From a bacterium SCSIO 12827 (GTDB lineage: Bacteria; Pseudomonadota; Alphaproteobacteria; Rhodospirillales; Casp-alpha2), in assembly GCA_024397995.1 (NCBI GenBank), contig CP073746.1, forward strand, positions 2,477,501 through 2,541,500: a DNA stretch of 64,000 nucleotides. Direction: 5' to 3'. How positions within the stretch are numbered: position 1 is the first letter of the stretch; every line of letters begins with the position of its first letter. The position numbers and the translations under genes were made by a program. The notes below the pieces were generated by a model. The model saw only the letters and a list, made by a program, of their open reading frames with translations. It had not been told where the DNA came from and searched no databases. Below are positions 8,617-20,316 of this stretch, piece by piece.

Positions 8617-9969
8617 TTAGGTCCGGACTTCCGTTTCCAGGACAGAGATCAACTCATCCACCACCCGGGTGATGAGCACATCGTCCTCGCCCTCTGCCAT
8701 GACGCGGACCAGCGGCTCCGTGCCCGACGGGCGCACCAGAAGCCGCCCCCTGTCCTTCAGCATGGCATGGGCGTCCTTGATCGCATCCTGCACGGTCGCG
8801 GCTTCAAGCGGCGACGCGCCGTCAAAGCGAACGTTCTTCAAAAGCTGCGGCATGGGTTCGAACGGGCGGCAAACCTCGCTCGCCCGCTTGCCCGATTTCT
8901 TGACCACGGACAGAACCTGCAGCGCGGCGATCAGCCCGTCGCCGGTCGTCGAATAGTCGCCCAAAATGATATGGCCCGATTGTTCACCGCCCAGGTTGAA
9001 GCCCTTGGCGCGCATGTATTCGACCACGTAGCGGTCGCCGACCTGGGTGCGTTCCAGCCCCAGGCCCAGGTCGTCGTTGAGAAACCGTTCCAGGCCCAGG
9101 TTGGACATCACCGTGGCGACCACGCCGCCGCCCTTCAGGATGCCGCGTTCCAGCCAATTGCGCGCGACCAGACCCAAGATCTGGTCGCCATCGACCATGT
9201 CGCCCTTTTCGTCGCAGACAAGTACCCGATCGGCGTCGCCGTCCAGTGCGATACCCAGGTCGGCGCCATGGGCCAGGGTCTGGGACTGCATGGCGTCCGT
9301 ATTGGTCGATCCGCAATCCTTGTTGATATTGAAGCCGTCGGGGGCGACGCCAATGGGGATGACTTCCGCCCCCAGTTCCCACAGGACTTCGGGCGCCACG
9401 CGGTAAGCCGCACCATTGGCGCAGTCGAGCACGACCTTGAGCCCGTCGAGGGTATGTTCCCGTGGGAAGGTGCGCTTTACGTAATCGTTATAGCGTCCGC
9501 GCCCACTGTCCAGACGCCAGGTCCGGCCCAGCTTGTCCGATGGCGCCAGGTCCGCCGACTGATCACCGGCCATGCGGGCCTCGATCTCGATCTCGATCTC
9601 ATCCGACAGCTTGTAGCCGTCCGGCCCGAACAGTTTGATGCCGTTGTCATGGTAGGGATTGTGCGAAGCCGACAGCATAACGCCCAGATCAGCACGCAGC
9701 GACTGCGTCAACATGGCGATGGCCGGGGTCGGGATCGGGCCGACGATGATCACGTCCATGCCGACGGAGACAAACCCGGCGACCAGCGCCGGTTCCAGCA
9801 GATAGCCCGACAGTCGCGTGTCCTTGCCGATCACCACACGGTGGCGGTGGTCGCCGCGAATGAACTGGGCACCCGCCGCCATACCGACCTTCAACGCCGT
9901 TTCGGCATTCATGGGGTCTGAATTAGCGGTGCCGCGGATGCCGTCGGTGCCGAACAGTTTGCGTGTCAT
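8617..9969 (-). CDS. glmM: Phosphoglucosamine mutase
   Basis: GlmM interconverts glucosamine-6-phosphate and glucosamine-1-phosphate for UDP-GlcNAc, peptidoglycan and LPS. The start chosen is the ATG at 9969, giving 450 residues beginning [13 protein letters not shown], the standard GlmM N-terminus. The phosphoserine loop is [14 protein letters not shown] (Ser102), the metal site is DGDADR in the middle of the protein, and the C-terminal phosphate-binding loop is [13 protein letters not shown]. It lies 37 bp downstream of folP, as in the common ftsH-folP-glmM order. Confidence 0.95.
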   Translation of the reverse strand: MTRKLFGTDGIRGTANSDPMNAETALKVGMAAGAQFIRGDHRHRVVIGKDTRLSGYLLEPALVAGFVSVGMDVIIVGPIPTPAIAMLTQSLRADLGVMLSASHNPYHDNGIKLFGPDGYKLSDEIEIEIEARMAGDQSADLAPSDKLGRTWRLDSGRGRYNDYVKRTFPREHTLDGLKVVLDCANGAAYRVAPEVLWELGAEVIPIGVAPDGFNINKDCGSTNTDAMQSQTLAHGADLGIALDGDADRVLVCDEKGDMVDGDQILGLVARNWLERGILKGGGVVATVMSNLGLERFLNDDLGLGLERTQVGDRYVVEYMRAKGFNLGGEQSGHIILGDYSTTGDGLIAALQVLSVVKKSGKRASEVCRPFEPMPQLLKNVRFDGASPLEAATVQDAIKDAHAMLKDRGRLLVRPSGTEPLVRVMAEGEDDVLITRVVDELISVLETEVRT

Positions 9970-10006
9970 GGCTCGATTTGTACCAAAGCGTTGGTTAACA
10001 GGCCCC

Positions 10007-10858
10007 TTATGAACCCTTCCCGCCGGCCTCCGCAATAGCGCCGTAAACGGCCAATGCCTGGCGGTGTTCGGCGACATCATGGACCCGGAAGATACGCACC
10101 CCCTGGTCCCAGGCGGCCAACGCCGTGGCGACGGAACCGGCGACCCGGTCGCCGGGCGGCACGTCGCGGTCGATCTTGGCGATGTAGCTTTTACGGGACA
10201 CGCCGAGCACCACCGGATGCCCGGTCGCGGTCAGGCTGTCCAAATGGGCGAGCAGCGAAAGGTTGTGGGCCACGGTCTTGCCGAAGCCGATACCGGGGTC
10301 GAGCGCAATGTTCTGAGCGGCAATTCCCGCCTCCCGGCAGGCCTGGGCGCGGGCCAGAAGCCCGTCCCGGACCTCGGTCACCACATCGCCGTAGCTGGGG
10401 TTGTCCTGCATGGTGCCGGGTTCGCCCTGCATGTGCATGAGGATCACCGGCACGCCCAGGTCCGCTGCGGCGTCCAGGGTGCCCTCCCCGGTAAGCGCCG
10501 ACACGTCATTGATGATGCGGGCCCCCGCTTTTACGGCGGCACGCATGACATCGGCGCGGCGGCTGTCGATGGAAATCAGCGCCCCCTCGGCCGCCAGGGC
10601 CTCGATCACGGGCACGACGCGGCGGATTTCCTCAGCCACCGGCACCGGCTCGGCCCCGGGGCGGGTCGACTCCCCGCCGATGTCCAGGATATCGGCACCT
10701 TCGGCCAGAAAGGCACGGCCGCGGCGCACCGCGTCCTCAACGGCGAAGGCTTCGCCACCATCGGAAAAGCTGTCGGGCGTGGCGTTGATGACCGCCATCA
10801 GGCGCGGTCGGTCGAGGGTCAGCCCCGCGAACGATGACGCCAATACGGGCGCGGTCAC
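10007..10858 (-). CDS. folP: Dihydropteroate synthase
   Basis: FolP condenses 7,8-dihydropterin pyrophosphate with p-aminobenzoate in folate synthesis. The 283-residue product contains the pterin-site loop [12 protein letters not shown], the strand motif [14 protein letters not shown], the IIDS-type segment [12 protein letters not shown], and the C-terminal [12 protein letters not shown]. The start is a GTG that overlaps the ftsH stop in a GTGA sequence, so translation is probably coupled to ftsH. Confidence 0.95.
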   Translation of the reverse strand: MTAPVLASSFAGLTLDRPRLMAVINATPDSFSDGGEAFAVEDAVRRGRAFLAEGADILDIGGESTRPGAEPVPVAEEIRRVVPVIEALAAEGALISIDSRRADVMRAAVKAGARIINDVSALTGEGTLDAAADLGVPVILMHMQGEPGTMQDNPSYGDVVTEVRDGLLARAQACREAGIAAQNIALDPGIGFGKTVAHNLSLLAHLDSLTATGHPVVLGVSRKSYIAKIDRDVPPGDRVAGSVATALAAWDQGVRIFRVHDVAEHRQALAVYGAIAEAGGKGS

Positions 10859-12792
10859 GATTCCGGTTGCGGTTCCGGTCCGAACCCGCCCGGGCTTCCC
10901 TTGGGCTTGCGACCCTTGCCGGCATCGGGCACCGAAGCCTTGCGGCCGGACCCTTCCGTCGGCGTCGATCCGCCGTCATCCTCGCGGGTGATGGCTTCGC
11001 CGCGCATGGCCTTTTTGACTTCGTCGCCGGTCAGGGTTTCATATTCCAACAAGGCCTCGGCCAAGCGGTGAAGCTCGTCCAAATGCTCAGTCAAGATGTC
11101 ATGGGCGCGGTGTTCGGCCTCGTCGATCAGCCGGCGCACTTCCTCGTCGATCAGCGCCGCCGTGGCGTCGGACACGTTCTTCTGGCGCGCCACGGAATGG
11201 CCGAGGAAGACTTCTTCCTCGTTATCCGCATAGCGCAGTCGGCCCAGCTTGTCGGAGAACCCGAACTCGGTGACCATACGCCGCGCCATATAGGTCGCCT
11301 GCTGGATGTCGCCGCCGGCCCCGGTGGTGATGTTTTCCTTGCCGAAGATCAACTCTTCCGCCGTACGACCGCCGAAGGCCATGGCCAGCTTGGATTCAAG
11401 CTGCACCTGGGACTGGCTCAACTGGTCCCGTTCCGGCAGGGACATGGTCAGACCGAGGGCACGGCCGCGCGGGATGATCGTCACCTTGTGGATCGGATCG
11501 TGCTTCGGCACGTAGATACCGACAATGGCGTGCCCGGCCTCATGATAGGCGGTCAGCCGTTTTTCTTCTTCGGTCATGACCATGGAACGGCGCTCCGCCC
11601 CCATCAGGACCTTGTCCTTGGCGTTTTCGAAGTCGCTCATGGTGACCACGCGATGTCCGGCACGGGCGGCCAGCAGCGCCGCCTCGTTCACCAGATTGGC
11701 GAGGTCCGCACCGGAAAACCCGGGGGACCCACGGGCGATGATCTTGGCGTCGACGTCGGGCGCCAACGGCACCTTTTTCATGTGAACCTTGAGGATTTTC
11801 TCACGGCCCAGGATGTCCGGGTTGGGCACCACGACCTGACGGTCGAAGCGGCCGGGGCGCAGCAGCGCCGGGTCGAGCACGTCGGGCCGGTTGGTCGCGG
11901 CGACCAGAATGACGCCTTCGTTGGCCTCGAACCCGTCCATTTCGACCAGCAACTGGTTGAGGGTCTGCTCACGCTCGTCGTTGCCGCCGCCGAGACCGGC
12001 GCCGCGATGACGTCCGACGGCGTCAATTTCGTCGATGAAGATGATGCAGGGCGCGTTCTTCTTGCCCTGTTCGAACATATCGCGCACACGGGATGCGCCC
12101 ACACCGACGAACATTTCCACGAAGTCGGAGCCGGAAATGGTGAAGAACGGCACATTGGCCTCGCCGGCGATGGCGCGGGCCAGCAGCGTCTTACCGGTAC
12201 CCGGAGGGCCGACGAGCAGGCAGCCCTTGGGAATCTTGCCGCCCAGGCGCTGGAACTTCTGCGGGTCCTTCAGGAACTCGACGATTTCCTCAAGCTCCTG
12301 CTTGGCTTCGTCGATGCCGGCGACATCTTCAAACGTCACGCGACCCGCCTTTTCGGTCAGCAGCTTGGCCTTCGACTTGCCGAAGCCCATGGCCTTGCCG
12401 CCGCCCGACTGCATCTGGCGCATGAAGAAAATCCACACCCCGATCAGCAGCAGCATGGGGAACCAGGAAATCAGAATGCCCCACAGCGTCGGCGAATTTT
12501 CATCCGACGGCTTCGCCTTGATGCTCACGCCCTGTTCGCGCAGACGGCTCACCAGCGTGGGATCGTCGGGCGCATAGGTCGTGAAATGGCGGCCGTCGCG
12601 CAGGTTGCCGGAAATCGACTGCCCCTGGATGACGACATTACGAACTTCACCGCTTTCCACGTTGTTGAGGAAGTCGGTGAAGGCCAATTCGTTCTGCACG
12701 GCCCGCTGAGGCGTACCCTGGAACAGATTGAACAGGGCAAAAACCAGCAAGGCGATGATGACCCAGAGGGCGAAATTCCGGCTGAAATTCAA
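10855..12792 (-). CDS. ftsH: ATP-dependent zinc metalloprotease FtsH
   Basis: FtsH is the membrane AAA+ protease that degrades misfolded membrane proteins and regulators such as LpxC. The 645-residue product has TM1 at about 8-24, a periplasmic domain, TM2 at about 104-124, Walker A GPPGTGKT (195-202), Walker B FIDEID (252-257), second region of homology [17 protein letters not shown] (301-317), and the zinc motif HEAGH (417-421). The apparent start is a TTG with AGGA eight bases upstream. It is coupled to folP downstream and follows tilS, an order conserved across proteobacteria. Confidence 0.97.
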   Translation of the reverse strand: MNFSRNFALWVIIALLVFALFNLFQGTPQRAVQNELAFTDFLNNVESGEVRNVVIQGQSISGNLRDGRHFTTYAPDDPTLVSRLREQGVSIKAKPSDENSPTLWGILISWFPMLLLIGVWIFFMRQMQSGGGKAMGFGKSKAKLLTEKAGRVTFEDVAGIDEAKQELEEIVEFLKDPQKFQRLGGKIPKGCLLVGPPGTGKTLLARAIAGEANVPFFTISGSDFVEMFVGVGASRVRDMFEQGKKNAPCIIFIDEIDAVGRHRGAGLGGGNDEREQTLNQLLVEMDGFEANEGVILVAATNRPDVLDPALLRPGRFDRQVVVPNPDILGREKILKVHMKKVPLAPDVDAKIIARGSPGFSGADLANLVNEAALLAARAGHRVVTMSDFENAKDKVLMGAERRSMVMTEEEKRLTAYHEAGHAIVGIYVPKHDPIHKVTIIPRGRALGLTMSLPERDQLSQSQVQLESKLAMAFGGRTAEELIFGKENITTGAGGDIQQATYMARRMVTEFGFSDKLGRLRYADNEEEVFLGHSVARQKNVSDATAALIDEEVRRLIDEAEHRAHDILTEHLDELHRLAEALLEYETLTGDEVKKAMRGEAITREDDGGSTPTEGSGRKASVPDAGKGRKPKGSPGGFGPEPQPES

Positions 12793-12898
12793 CGATTAAG
12801 TCCTTTTAAGAGGTTGGACGAAGGCCGCAGGGACGACGTATCGACGCCGCATGCAGCGCCCACAGGGCCCTTCTTTCAGAGATAGTACTCCGAAACCC

Positions 12899-14218
12899 TC
12901 ACGCAATACAAAACCCGTTAAAGCCCAAGGTATTTTTTGTCCGGAAGCGGATGGAGAGTTCCTCCGCACCACCGCCGGGAACCGCATGGACCAGGAGAAT
13001 ACCGTTTTCGAACAGGGCCGGCAACGTGCGCGCGGCGGCGGCAGGAACCCCGGATACCCGGCGCATACCCTTTGGAATTTGCCGCCAGCCCTCTGCCCCC
13101 AGGGGGGCGACAACCGCCCCCGGTGGGATACCCACCGGCAGGTCGATGACGAAGCGGCCGTCCCAACCGGCCACGCACCCCGCGTCGGCCACCACGGGCT
13201 CAGGCAACCCGCGCCCATCACGGCAAACAAGGATGCGCCCGGCCTGTTCCGCCAGGAACCGGCAGCGGCCCAGGCTGGCGCCGGGAAAGGCCCCGTCCTT
13301 CGCGATGCGGCGGGCCAGGCGGTCCGCCCGCGCCACCGGGGGGGCATGATCGACACCGCCCAAAACCTGCGCCAGACGGGCGGCCAGACGCGCCGCCACA
13401 TCGGGGGCCAGGCCAAAGAACGTCCGGCGGTCGAGATACGCAAAGCCGAGGGAATACAGGGAAACGGTTTCCGCCAACGCCCGGTTGACCGCACCCTCAA
13501 GCACCTTACGCGCCGTCCCCGCCGCATGCGTGTCCGCAAGGGCGCGGTCTGCCAATCCCGCATCACCTGCAAGGCGCTGCCGCGTGCGCACCCGTTCGAA
13601 ATCAGTATTGGCATTGGAGGGGTCTTCGATCCAGGAGACGCCCCTCGCCGCGAGATAAGTCGTCAATTCACCATGGTGGATCCCGAGAAGCGGGCGCAGC
13701 AGGCGCACTTCGGGAAAGGTCACCAGGGCGCTCATCCCCGCGGCGCCGAAGCCGCCGCCCCGGCTTTGCCGCATCAGATGGGTTTCCGCCTGATCATCGC
13801 CATGATGCCCGACCAGAAGATGCAGCACCCCGGCGGTCTGGCACCAATTTCGCAACAGCCCGTAGCGCGCCGCCCGCGCCACCGCCTGCACCGCCGCTGC
13901 CGGCTTGGCCCCATCCCAGGTCAGGATATGCGCCGCGATGTCGTGGGCTTTGAGACGCGCCGCCGTCCCCGCCGCTTCCGCCGCCGAGCCGTCCCGCAGT
14001 CCATGATCGACGATCAGCGCCGTCACCCGCCCGCCCCGGTCCGCCACCCATGCGCGGGCCAGCAGGGCCAGGGCCGTGCTGTCCGCCCCCCCGGAAACGG
14101 CAATGGCCAGATGCGGGCCGGCCTCGAACGGGCCGAAATGGTCCATCACCCGGGCAAACCGGCGGCCAAGGCCGTCGGAGGTATCGCTTGATAAAGGATG
14201 GGCGGTCGCCGTCATCAT
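12899..14218 (-). CDS. tilS: tRNA(Ile)-lysidine synthase
   Basis: TilS converts C34 of the CAU-anticodon tRNA(Ile) to lysidine so that it reads AUA. The 439-residue product has the N-type ATP pyrophosphatase PP-loop VSGGADSTAL (residues 41-50), the HHGDDQAETHLMR motif near residue 140, and the GMSALVTFPEVRLLRPLLGI segment expected in TilS. The C-terminal region (about 350-439) is variable. It lies between cpoB and ftsH, as in many alphaproteobacteria, with 106 bp separating it from ftsH. Confidence 0.92.
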   Translation of the reverse strand: MMTATAHPLSSDTSDGLGRRFARVMDHFGPFEAGPHLAIAVSGGADSTALALLARAWVADRGGRVTALIVDHGLRDGSAAEAAGTAARLKAHDIAAHILTWDGAKPAAAVQAVARAARYGLLRNWCQTAGVLHLLVGHHGDDQAETHLMRQSRGGGFGAAGMSALVTFPEVRLLRPLLGIHHGELTTYLAARGVSWIEDPSNANTDFERVRTRQRLAGDAGLADRALADTHAAGTARKVLEGAVNRALAETVSLYSLGFAYLDRRTFFGLAPDVAARLAARLAQVLGGVDHAPPVARADRLARRIAKDGAFPGASLGRCRFLAEQAGRILVCRDGRGLPEPVVADAGCVAGWDGRFVIDLPVGIPPGAVVAPLGAEGWRQIPKGMRRVSGVPAAAARTLPALFENGILLVHAVPGGGAEELSIRFRTKNTLGFNGFCIA

Positions 14219-14285
14219 CTGCCGTCCGGGCGGTCTCCAGAGGGCGCAGGCCCGTGAACCCTGGCGCGGCGTCAGGCCGGGCCGA

Positions 14286-15407
14286 TCACTGCTTGCAGTT
14301 CATCTGCCGCTGTTGGCGGGTGGCCGTGCGCTTGAGGGAGCTATTGGCATTGGGGAAATCGGCGAACAGCTTGTCGATGGCCGCACAGCCTTCATTGTTC
14401 TGGCCCAATTGGCCCAGCGACATGGCCAGCTTCAGCAGGCTGTCCGGCGCCTTGCCGCCTTTGGGGTCCTTTTCGAACCCCTGAAGGAAGACCTCGGCCG
14501 CCTTCACGTATTCGGCCCGCGCGTAATGGGTTTCACCCAGCCAATAGCGCGCGTTGCTCGAAAGACCGCTGCCGTCGTGCTTGCCCAGGAATTCCTTGAA
14601 GGCCGCTTCCGCCTGATCGAACTGATGCTTGCGCAACAAGTCGAAGGCGAATTTGTACTGTTCCTCGGCGGTGCCGTCCGGCAGCACCGGGCCCTGTGCC
14701 GCGCTGGACTGGGGCACGGACGCAGTCTGTTGCGGAGCCTGAACACGGGTGACGGCGGCCGGGTTGGGGGCTCCGGCAGGTGCCGGCATGGGGGCGGCCT
14801 GAACCGGTCCGCCAACGCCCGACGGGGCGGCCTTGGCGGCCCCCGGCTCGGCCGGCGAAGCATCGGATTTGACGAGATTGGGATCGATCTGACCCAGGGT
14901 GCCCGCAGGACGGCCGATGATGCGGACCTCGCCCGGCGTCGGCGCCGCATTGGCCTGGGGCCCGGCCACACCCGGCTGCATGGCCGAGGAAGCCCCCGGC
15001 ACCCGGCCCTGCTGTTCCAGCCCGGACAGGCGGAAATCCACATCGGTGACCAAGCGATCGACCCGCGCCGTCAGTTGATCCACGTTGTAGGTCATTTCCT
15101 CGATCCGCCCGGTCACGTCACGTAGTTCGGTTTCCAGCGTATCAAGCCGCACGCCAATGCGCGCCACGGCGTTTTGCGGCAGGTTGGGCATCGGCTCAAC
15201 CGGTTTGGCGGCGGCCGGGAGCTCGGCGGCGGGCACGGCACCCGGGCCGCGAACGACCATTTTCGACAAGGTCTGGATATCCCGTTCCAGCCGTTCGAGG
15301 CGCTGAGACAGGGCTTGCGCGTCCTGGGCCCGGGCCGGAACGGCGGCGGTCAGAACGGCGGCAAGGCAGAGCGAGGTCAGCGCGGTCGGGAATGTCATCA
15401 GACGCAT
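14286..15407 (-). CDS. cpoB: Tol-Pal system coordinator CpoB (YbgF)
   Basis: CpoB is a periplasmic protein that links Tol-Pal to peptidoglycan synthesis at the septum. The 373-residue product has a cleavable signal (about 1-27, ending AVPARA), a short coiled coil in which trimerisation is expected (about 30-115), a Pro/Ala-rich linker and three TPRs near the C-terminus beginning AEEQYKFAFDLLRKHQFDQAEAAFKEFLGKH. The linker is longer than in E. coli (263 residues in total there). It ends the tolQ-tolR-tolA-tolB-pal-cpoB block. Confidence 0.9.
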   Translation of the reverse strand: MRLMTFPTALTSLCLAAVLTAAVPARAQDAQALSQRLERLERDIQTLSKMVVRGPGAVPAAELPAAAKPVEPMPNLPQNAVARIGVRLDTLETELRDVTGRIEEMTYNVDQLTARVDRLVTDVDFRLSGLEQQGRVPGASSAMQPGVAGPQANAAPTPGEVRIIGRPAGTLGQIDPNLVKSDASPAEPGAAKAAPSGVGGPVQAAPMPAPAGAPNPAAVTRVQAPQQTASVPQSSAAQGPVLPDGTAEEQYKFAFDLLRKHQFDQAEAAFKEFLGKHDGSGLSSNARYWLGETHYARAEYVKAAEVFLQGFEKDPKGGKAPDSLLKLAMSLGQLGQNNEGCAAIDKLFADFPNANSSLKRTATRQQRQMNCKQ

Positions 15408-15589
15408 GGGAATTCGAGTGTCCCTGTTGTCGCGGTTGAAACGGGCGCGGCAATCCGAAACATCGGTTTCGCGTCCGCAGGCTGAATGCCCGTAATCCCA
15501 GGAATTTTAGGCAAAACTAAGGCGCTTGCCCATACCGCAATCCGCGGCCGGACAAGCGCCCTAGAAACGCTAGACGGTCAACCCGAAGA

Positions 15590-16090
15590 TCAGGAGCCGG
15601 GGCCCGTCACGACGGTCACGCCACGGCGGTTCTGCGACCAGGCGGTTTCGTCGGAGCCGAGCGCCACGGGGCGTTCCTCACCGTAGGAGACAGTCTTGAT
15701 CCGCTTGGCGTCGATGCCGAGATAGATCAGATATTCTTTCACCGCATTGGCGCGACGTTCGCCGAGCGCCAAGTTGTATTCCCGCGTGCCGCGTTCGTCG
15801 GCATGGCCTTCGATCGTAACCGTCACGGAGCTGTATTTCTTGAGCCAGGCGGCCTGGACGTCCAGGACCTTCTTCTGGTCCTGCTCGACATCGAAGCGGT
15901 CGAACGAGAAGAACACCCGATCACCGACGTCAACGACGAACTGATCCTTCAGAGCCAGCGGCGCGGCGGCCGGCAGCGGTGTGATCGACTGGCCAGAACC
16001 GGAGGCGCCGGCGCCCGATCCTGACGTGGATTCGCAGGCCGAAACTGCCAAGGCAAGAGCGGCGACCATTCCGAGAACTTTAAAGCGCAT
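15590..16090 (-). CDS. pal: Peptidoglycan-associated lipoprotein Pal
   Basis: Pal anchors the outer membrane to peptidoglycan and is mobilised by TolB. The ATG at 16090 gives 166 residues with a lipoprotein signal and Cys19 (LAVSAC). After a Gly/Ser-rich linker the OmpA-like domain starts at about 55 and contains FDRFDVEQDQ, the peptidoglycan diaminopimelate-binding region ATIEGHADERGTREYN-type (here VTIEGHADERGTREYN) and LGERRANAVKEYL. An upstream in-frame start would add 12 residues and spoil the signal peptide. A 221-bp spacer from tolB may hold its own promoter. Confidence 0.95.
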   Translation of the reverse strand: MRFKVLGMVAALALAVSACESTSGSGAGASGSGQSITPLPAAAPLALKDQFVVDVGDRVFFSFDRFDVEQDQKKVLDVQAAWLKKYSSVTVTIEGHADERGTREYNLALGERRANAVKEYLIYLGIDAKRIKTVSYGEERPVALGSDETAWSQNRRGVTVVTGPGS

Positions 16091-16311
16091 GTAATCCCCC
16101 ATTTGTCGGGTTTTAGTGCATTGCAAATCCGCCGGGGCTGCCGACGGTGAATTCTGCTTGGCCTTATAAAAAAAGGCCGTTCGTGTGATGTATTAACGGT
16201 TAAGCGTTCTGATTCCAAGTACTTTTTAAGTTCAAAGGTGTTCCGAGACCCTGCATTTTTGCATGCTCGAAATGTCTTTTTGTATGATCACTGTCACAAC
16301 ATTTCCCCTTG

Positions 16312-17712
16312 TCAGGGAATAAGTGGCGACCACGCTGGATCGGACGCATCCATGGGGGTTGGAATCTCGCGTTCGTTATGCCCGGTCAAGTCAATGGACC
16401 ACAGCTTCGACTGCCCGCCGCTGCCATCCTTTTCCGACTTGCCCTTGCGATAGAAGATCAACACACGCCCGTTCGGCGACCAGGTCGGTCCCTCGATCTT
16501 GAAGTCTTCGGCCAAAAGCCGTTCACCCGACCCGTCCGGCTTCATGACGCCGATGAAGAACCGCCCGCCCGACAACTTGGTAAAGGCGATCAGGTCGCCG
16601 CGCGGCGACCATACGGGCGTGGCGTAACGTCCGTTGCCGAAGCTGATGCGGCGCACGTTCTTGCCGCGGTCGTCCATCACGTAAAGCTGCTGGCTGCCGC
16701 CACGGTCGGAATTGAACACGACCTGATTGGCATCGGGCGAAAAGCTGGGCGAGGTATCGATGGCGGAATGGAACGTCAGCTGCCGCACCACGCGGGTGCG
16801 CAGATCCATGACATAGATTTCCGAGTTCCCGTCCTTGGCCATGGACATGATGATCTTCTTGCCGTCCGGCGAGAACCGGGGCGCGAAGGTCATGCCGGGA
16901 AAGTCGCCCAGGACTTCCTGACGGCCCGTATCGATATTGAAGATATAGACGCGCGGATTGTTGCGGAAATAGGACATGTAGGTGATTTCCTGCAACGTCG
17001 GCGAGAACCTGGGCGTCAGCACCAGGGTCGTGCCGTCGGTCAGAAAGCGGTGGTTCTCACCATCCTGATCCATGATCGCCAGCCGCTTGCCGAACGGGTT
17101 CAGGCGGTTGCGCCCGACCCCCTTGGCGTCCTTGGGCTGTTCCGCGACATAGACGATGCGCGTGTCGAAATAACCGTCCTCGCCGGTGATACGCTTGTAG
17201 ATCGAATCAGAAATGATATGCGCCACACGCCGCCAGTTGTCCGGCACGGTGAAATAGGCAAGGCCGATCATCTGCTGTTCGGAAAACACATCCCACAGGC
17301 GGAATTCGACGCGCAGCCGTCCGTCTGACACGACCTCGGTCCGCCCCTGGACCAGGGCCTGGGCGTTGATGACACGCCAATCGCCGAACCGGGGCAGCGC
17401 GTTGAGCGCCCCCGCCGACTGGATGAAAGCCTTGGGGTCGATCGGCTTGAACAAACCGGAGCGTTCAAGGTTGGCGGCGATCACGCCGGCAATCTCGCGC
17501 CCGGCCCGGGCCGCGGCGCCGGATTTACCGACAAAGTCGGTGACCGCGATGGGCAGCGGTTCAACGTTGCCCCGGGTGATGTCGATGGTGATCTCGGCGC
17601 GCGCCGGGCGGGCGTCGCTCAACGCCGCGGCGAAAGCCAACAGCGCGATCAGCGGAGCAAAGGTCTTCAGTGCGAATTTAGCGGGCATAATCATCGGCCT
17701 AATGGTCATCAC
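16312..17712 (-). CDS. tolB: Tol-Pal system beta-propeller protein TolB
   Basis: TolB is the periplasmic partner that cycles between Pal and TolA. The 466-residue product has a signal peptide ending ARPARA (about residue 38) before [10 protein letters not shown]. An N-terminal TolB domain follows, and then a six-bladed propeller with repeated blade motifs such as [30 protein letters not shown] and [15 protein letters not shown]. The first codon overlaps the tolA stop in an ATGA, suggesting coupling; Met8 or Met10 would be alternative starts with a more standard signal length. Confidence 0.95.
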   Translation of the reverse strand: MMTIRPMIMPAKFALKTFAPLIALLAFAAALSDARPARAEITIDITRGNVEPLPIAVTDFVGKSGAAARAGREIAGVIAANLERSGLFKPIDPKAFIQSAGALNALPRFGDWRVINAQALVQGRTEVVSDGRLRVEFRLWDVFSEQQMIGLAYFTVPDNWRRVAHIISDSIYKRITGEDGYFDTRIVYVAEQPKDAKGVGRNRLNPFGKRLAIMDQDGENHRFLTDGTTLVLTPRFSPTLQEITYMSYFRNNPRVYIFNIDTGRQEVLGDFPGMTFAPRFSPDGKKIIMSMAKDGNSEIYVMDLRTRVVRQLTFHSAIDTSPSFSPDANQVVFNSDRGGSQQLYVMDDRGKNVRRISFGNGRYATPVWSPRGDLIAFTKLSGGRFFIGVMKPDGSGERLLAEDFKIEGPTWSPNGRVLIFYRKGKSEKDGSGGQSKLWSIDLTGHNEREIPTPMDASDPAWSPLIP

Positions 17713-18656
17713 AGCATTCCGCTCGGGTCAAATATGAACTTCAGATCGCGCCAGACATGATACTTGTCCGGCGGCAGGTTGAACTTGTTGCAGCGCGGGT
17801 CCAGAACCGCGCGGCGGGCCGCCTCGACGGCGACCTGGAAATAGCGGTCGGTAAACATGCGACCCGTGTCTTCGACCTCGACCGACTGCACGGAACCGTC
17901 GGGGTTCATGGTCAGTCTCAGTTCCGGCCTCAGCTTTTCCGCCCCCGGCGCACCATAGGGCGGGGACCAGCACTTGGACACCTGGTTGCGGATCATCGTG
18001 CGCCACTGGTCGATCTCAAGCTGCGACACCTTCTTGTCCGGGTCGTACTTGATCGACTTGGAATTGTTCTGCAACGCTGCCCGGATGCGCGCCATGGTGT
18101 CGTCCTTGGGCGTTTCCGACACTTTCTTCTCCGGCTTTTCCTCGGTCTTCGGCGTCGGCTGCTGCTTGATCTTCTCAAGCGTCTTCAGCACGGACGCCGT
18201 ATCGAAGGTCGGCTTTTGCGGCTTCTTGGGCTTCTTCGGGACCTCGACTTGGGCCAGTTTCGGTTTGGGCGGCTCCGGCTTTTTCTCGGGCTTGGGTTCC
18301 GCTTCCTTTTTGGGCTCCGGTTCGGGCTTGGGTTCCGGCTTCGCCTTGGGCAGGGGTTCGGGCTCCGCCTCTGGCTTGGGCGGCAGGGCCGCGATCTCGG
18401 GCTGCTTGGGCGTTGGCGGCGCCGGTTTCGGCTTCGGCGGCGTCGGCGGCTTGGGCGGTTCGGCCTTGGCCTCTTTCTTCGGAGTTTCCTGTACCGGGAT
18501 CGGCGGCGCGTTGCGCATCTCATCGACGTCGACGATCTCGACGAAGATCGGCTGCTCTTCATGCAACGGCGTGATCTTGTTGAACGGCAGGCCAAGCCAA
18601 GCGGCCAGCACCAAACCCACGTGCAGGGAGACGGATGTGATCAGTGCGGTCCGCAA
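17709..18656 (-). CDS. tolA: Tol-Pal energy-transducing protein TolA
   Basis: TolA spans the inner membrane and periplasm and couples TolQR proton flow to TolB-Pal. The 315-residue product has one N-terminal membrane segment ([19 protein letters not shown]), a long Pro/Lys/Glu repeat region (about 55-180) of the [12 protein letters not shown] type, and a C-terminal TolA/TonB-like domain (about 205-315) containing [14 protein letters not shown]. The start is a TTG; no ATG is available upstream in frame. It lies 11 bp after tolR. Confidence 0.93.
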   Translation of the reverse strand: MRTALITSVSLHVGLVLAAWLGLPFNKITPLHEEQPIFVEIVDVDEMRNAPPIPVQETPKKEAKAEPPKPPTPPKPKPAPPTPKQPEIAALPPKPEAEPEPLPKAKPEPKPEPEPKKEAEPKPEKKPEPPKPKLAQVEVPKKPKKPQKPTFDTASVLKTLEKIKQQPTPKTEEKPEKKVSETPKDDTMARIRAALQNNSKSIKYDPDKKVSQLEIDQWRTMIRNQVSKCWSPPYGAPGAEKLRPELRLTMNPDGSVQSVEVEDTGRMFTDRYFQVAVEAARRAVLDPRCNKFNLPPDKYHVWRDLKFIFDPSGML

Positions 18657-18667
18657 GGGGCCCCGAC

Positions 18668-19126
18668 TTACTTCTTGGCAGGCGGGCGTTTCGCCGCCTT
18701 GCCCGGTTCCTGCGCGATCAACGCCACGCGCCGGTAGCCGGCTGCATTGATCTGTCCCATCACCGCCATGACACGTCCGTAATTGATGGCCCTATCCCCT
18801 CTGACGAAAATCCGAATGTCCGGATTATTGCCGGTGATAGCGTGCAATCTTGGCACCAATGTGTCCAAGTCAACGGCCGTGTCCTGAATATAAATCTGCC
18901 CGCCGGCGTCGACGCTGACAGCCAACGGCTCATCCTGGCCGCTGACGGCGCCCGCCTTGGTGTCCGGCAGGTCGACCTGAACCCCCACGGTCAGCAGCGG
19001 CGCCGTGACCATGAAGATGATGAGCAGGACCAGCATCACGTCGACGAACGGCGTAACGTTGATGTCGCTCATCAGCGCCCGGTTCTTGCGCCGTCGGCGC
19101 GAGGTCCGCTGTATGGTGACGGCCAC
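18668..19126 (-). CDS. tolR: Tol-Pal proton-channel protein TolR
   Basis: TolR belongs to the ExbD family and forms the proton path with TolQ. I choose the GTG at 19126, which follows GGGGAG and lies 16 bp after the tolQ stop; this gives 152 residues. The frame is open further upstream, but that part overlaps tolQ. The protein has a basic N-terminus (TSRRRRKNR), the signature MSDINVTPFVDVMLVLLIIFMV with the proton-carrying Asp, and a periplasmic domain ending in a basic tail. Confidence 0.94.
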   Translation of the reverse strand: MAVTIQRTSRRRRKNRALMSDINVTPFVDVMLVLLIIFMVTAPLLTVGVQVDLPDTKAGAVSGQDEPLAVSVDAGGQIYIQDTAVDLDTLVPRLHAITGNNPDIRIFVRGDRAINYGRVMAVMGQINAAGYRRVALIAQEPGKAAKRPPAKK

Positions 19127-19142
19127 GTTCCCGCTCCCCGCC

Positions 19143-19853
<711 letters not shown>

Positions 19854-19878
19854 CTTTGTCCGTCTCGTTCCGTTTTTC

Positions 19879-20316
19879 TTAAGCCTCGCCGCCGACGTCG
19901 GCGATCCGGGCCATTTCAATTCGCACTTCGGCCGGCAGGCGCACGGGCCGTCCGGCCGTGTTCATACAGGCGAGGGTCAGGCTCATCTGCACCAGGTCGT
20001 CATCGCCCCGGCGCACCACTTGGGCCATCTCCACGGTCGCCCCCCGCACCGCCAGCACCCGCGTTTCGACGCTAAGGGCATCGTCCAGCCGCGCCGGCTT
20101 CAGGTATTCGGCACTGACCCGGCGCACGGCAAGCGCGACGCCCTTCTGCGCCAAAATCGCGGAATTTTCAAATCCCAGTTCACGCAACAGCTCCGTCCGC
20201 GCGCGTTCCGCATAGCGCAAGTAGTTGGCGTAATAGACGATGCCGCCGGCGTCCGTATCCTCGTAATAAACACGCACGGGCATGCGGTGGCAGGGCGTTT
20301 CTCCTGTTCCGATCAC
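19879..20316 (-). CDS. ybgC: Tol-Pal-associated acyl-CoA thioesterase YbgC
   Basis: This is a hotdog-fold (4HBT) thioesterase of 145 residues. The catalytic motif is [26 protein letters not shown] near residue 20, with Asp as the catalytic carboxylate. YbgC enzymes hydrolyse short- or long-chain acyl-CoA and are almost always encoded with tolQRAB. The GTG start overlaps the ruvB stop in a GTGA, so the tol cluster looks translationally linked to the ruv cluster. Confidence 0.92.
   Translation of the reverse strand: MIGTGETPCHRMPVRVYYEDTDAGGIVYYANYLRYAERARTELLRELGFENSAILAQKGVALAVRRVSAEYLKPARLDDALSVETRVLAVRGATVEMAQVVRRGDDDLVQMSLTLACMNTAGRPVRLPAEVRIEMARIADVGGEA

Noticed and set aside
10834-12885. 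A 683-codon open frame on the plus strand opposite ftsH
   Set aside because: It mirrors ftsH codons in a high-GC genome, has no domain, and ftsH with all AAA+ and HEAGH motifs is on the other strand.
12851-14191. A 446-codon open frame opposite tilS
   Set aside because: Arg/Pro/Gly-rich shadow of tilS, which has the PP-loop motif.
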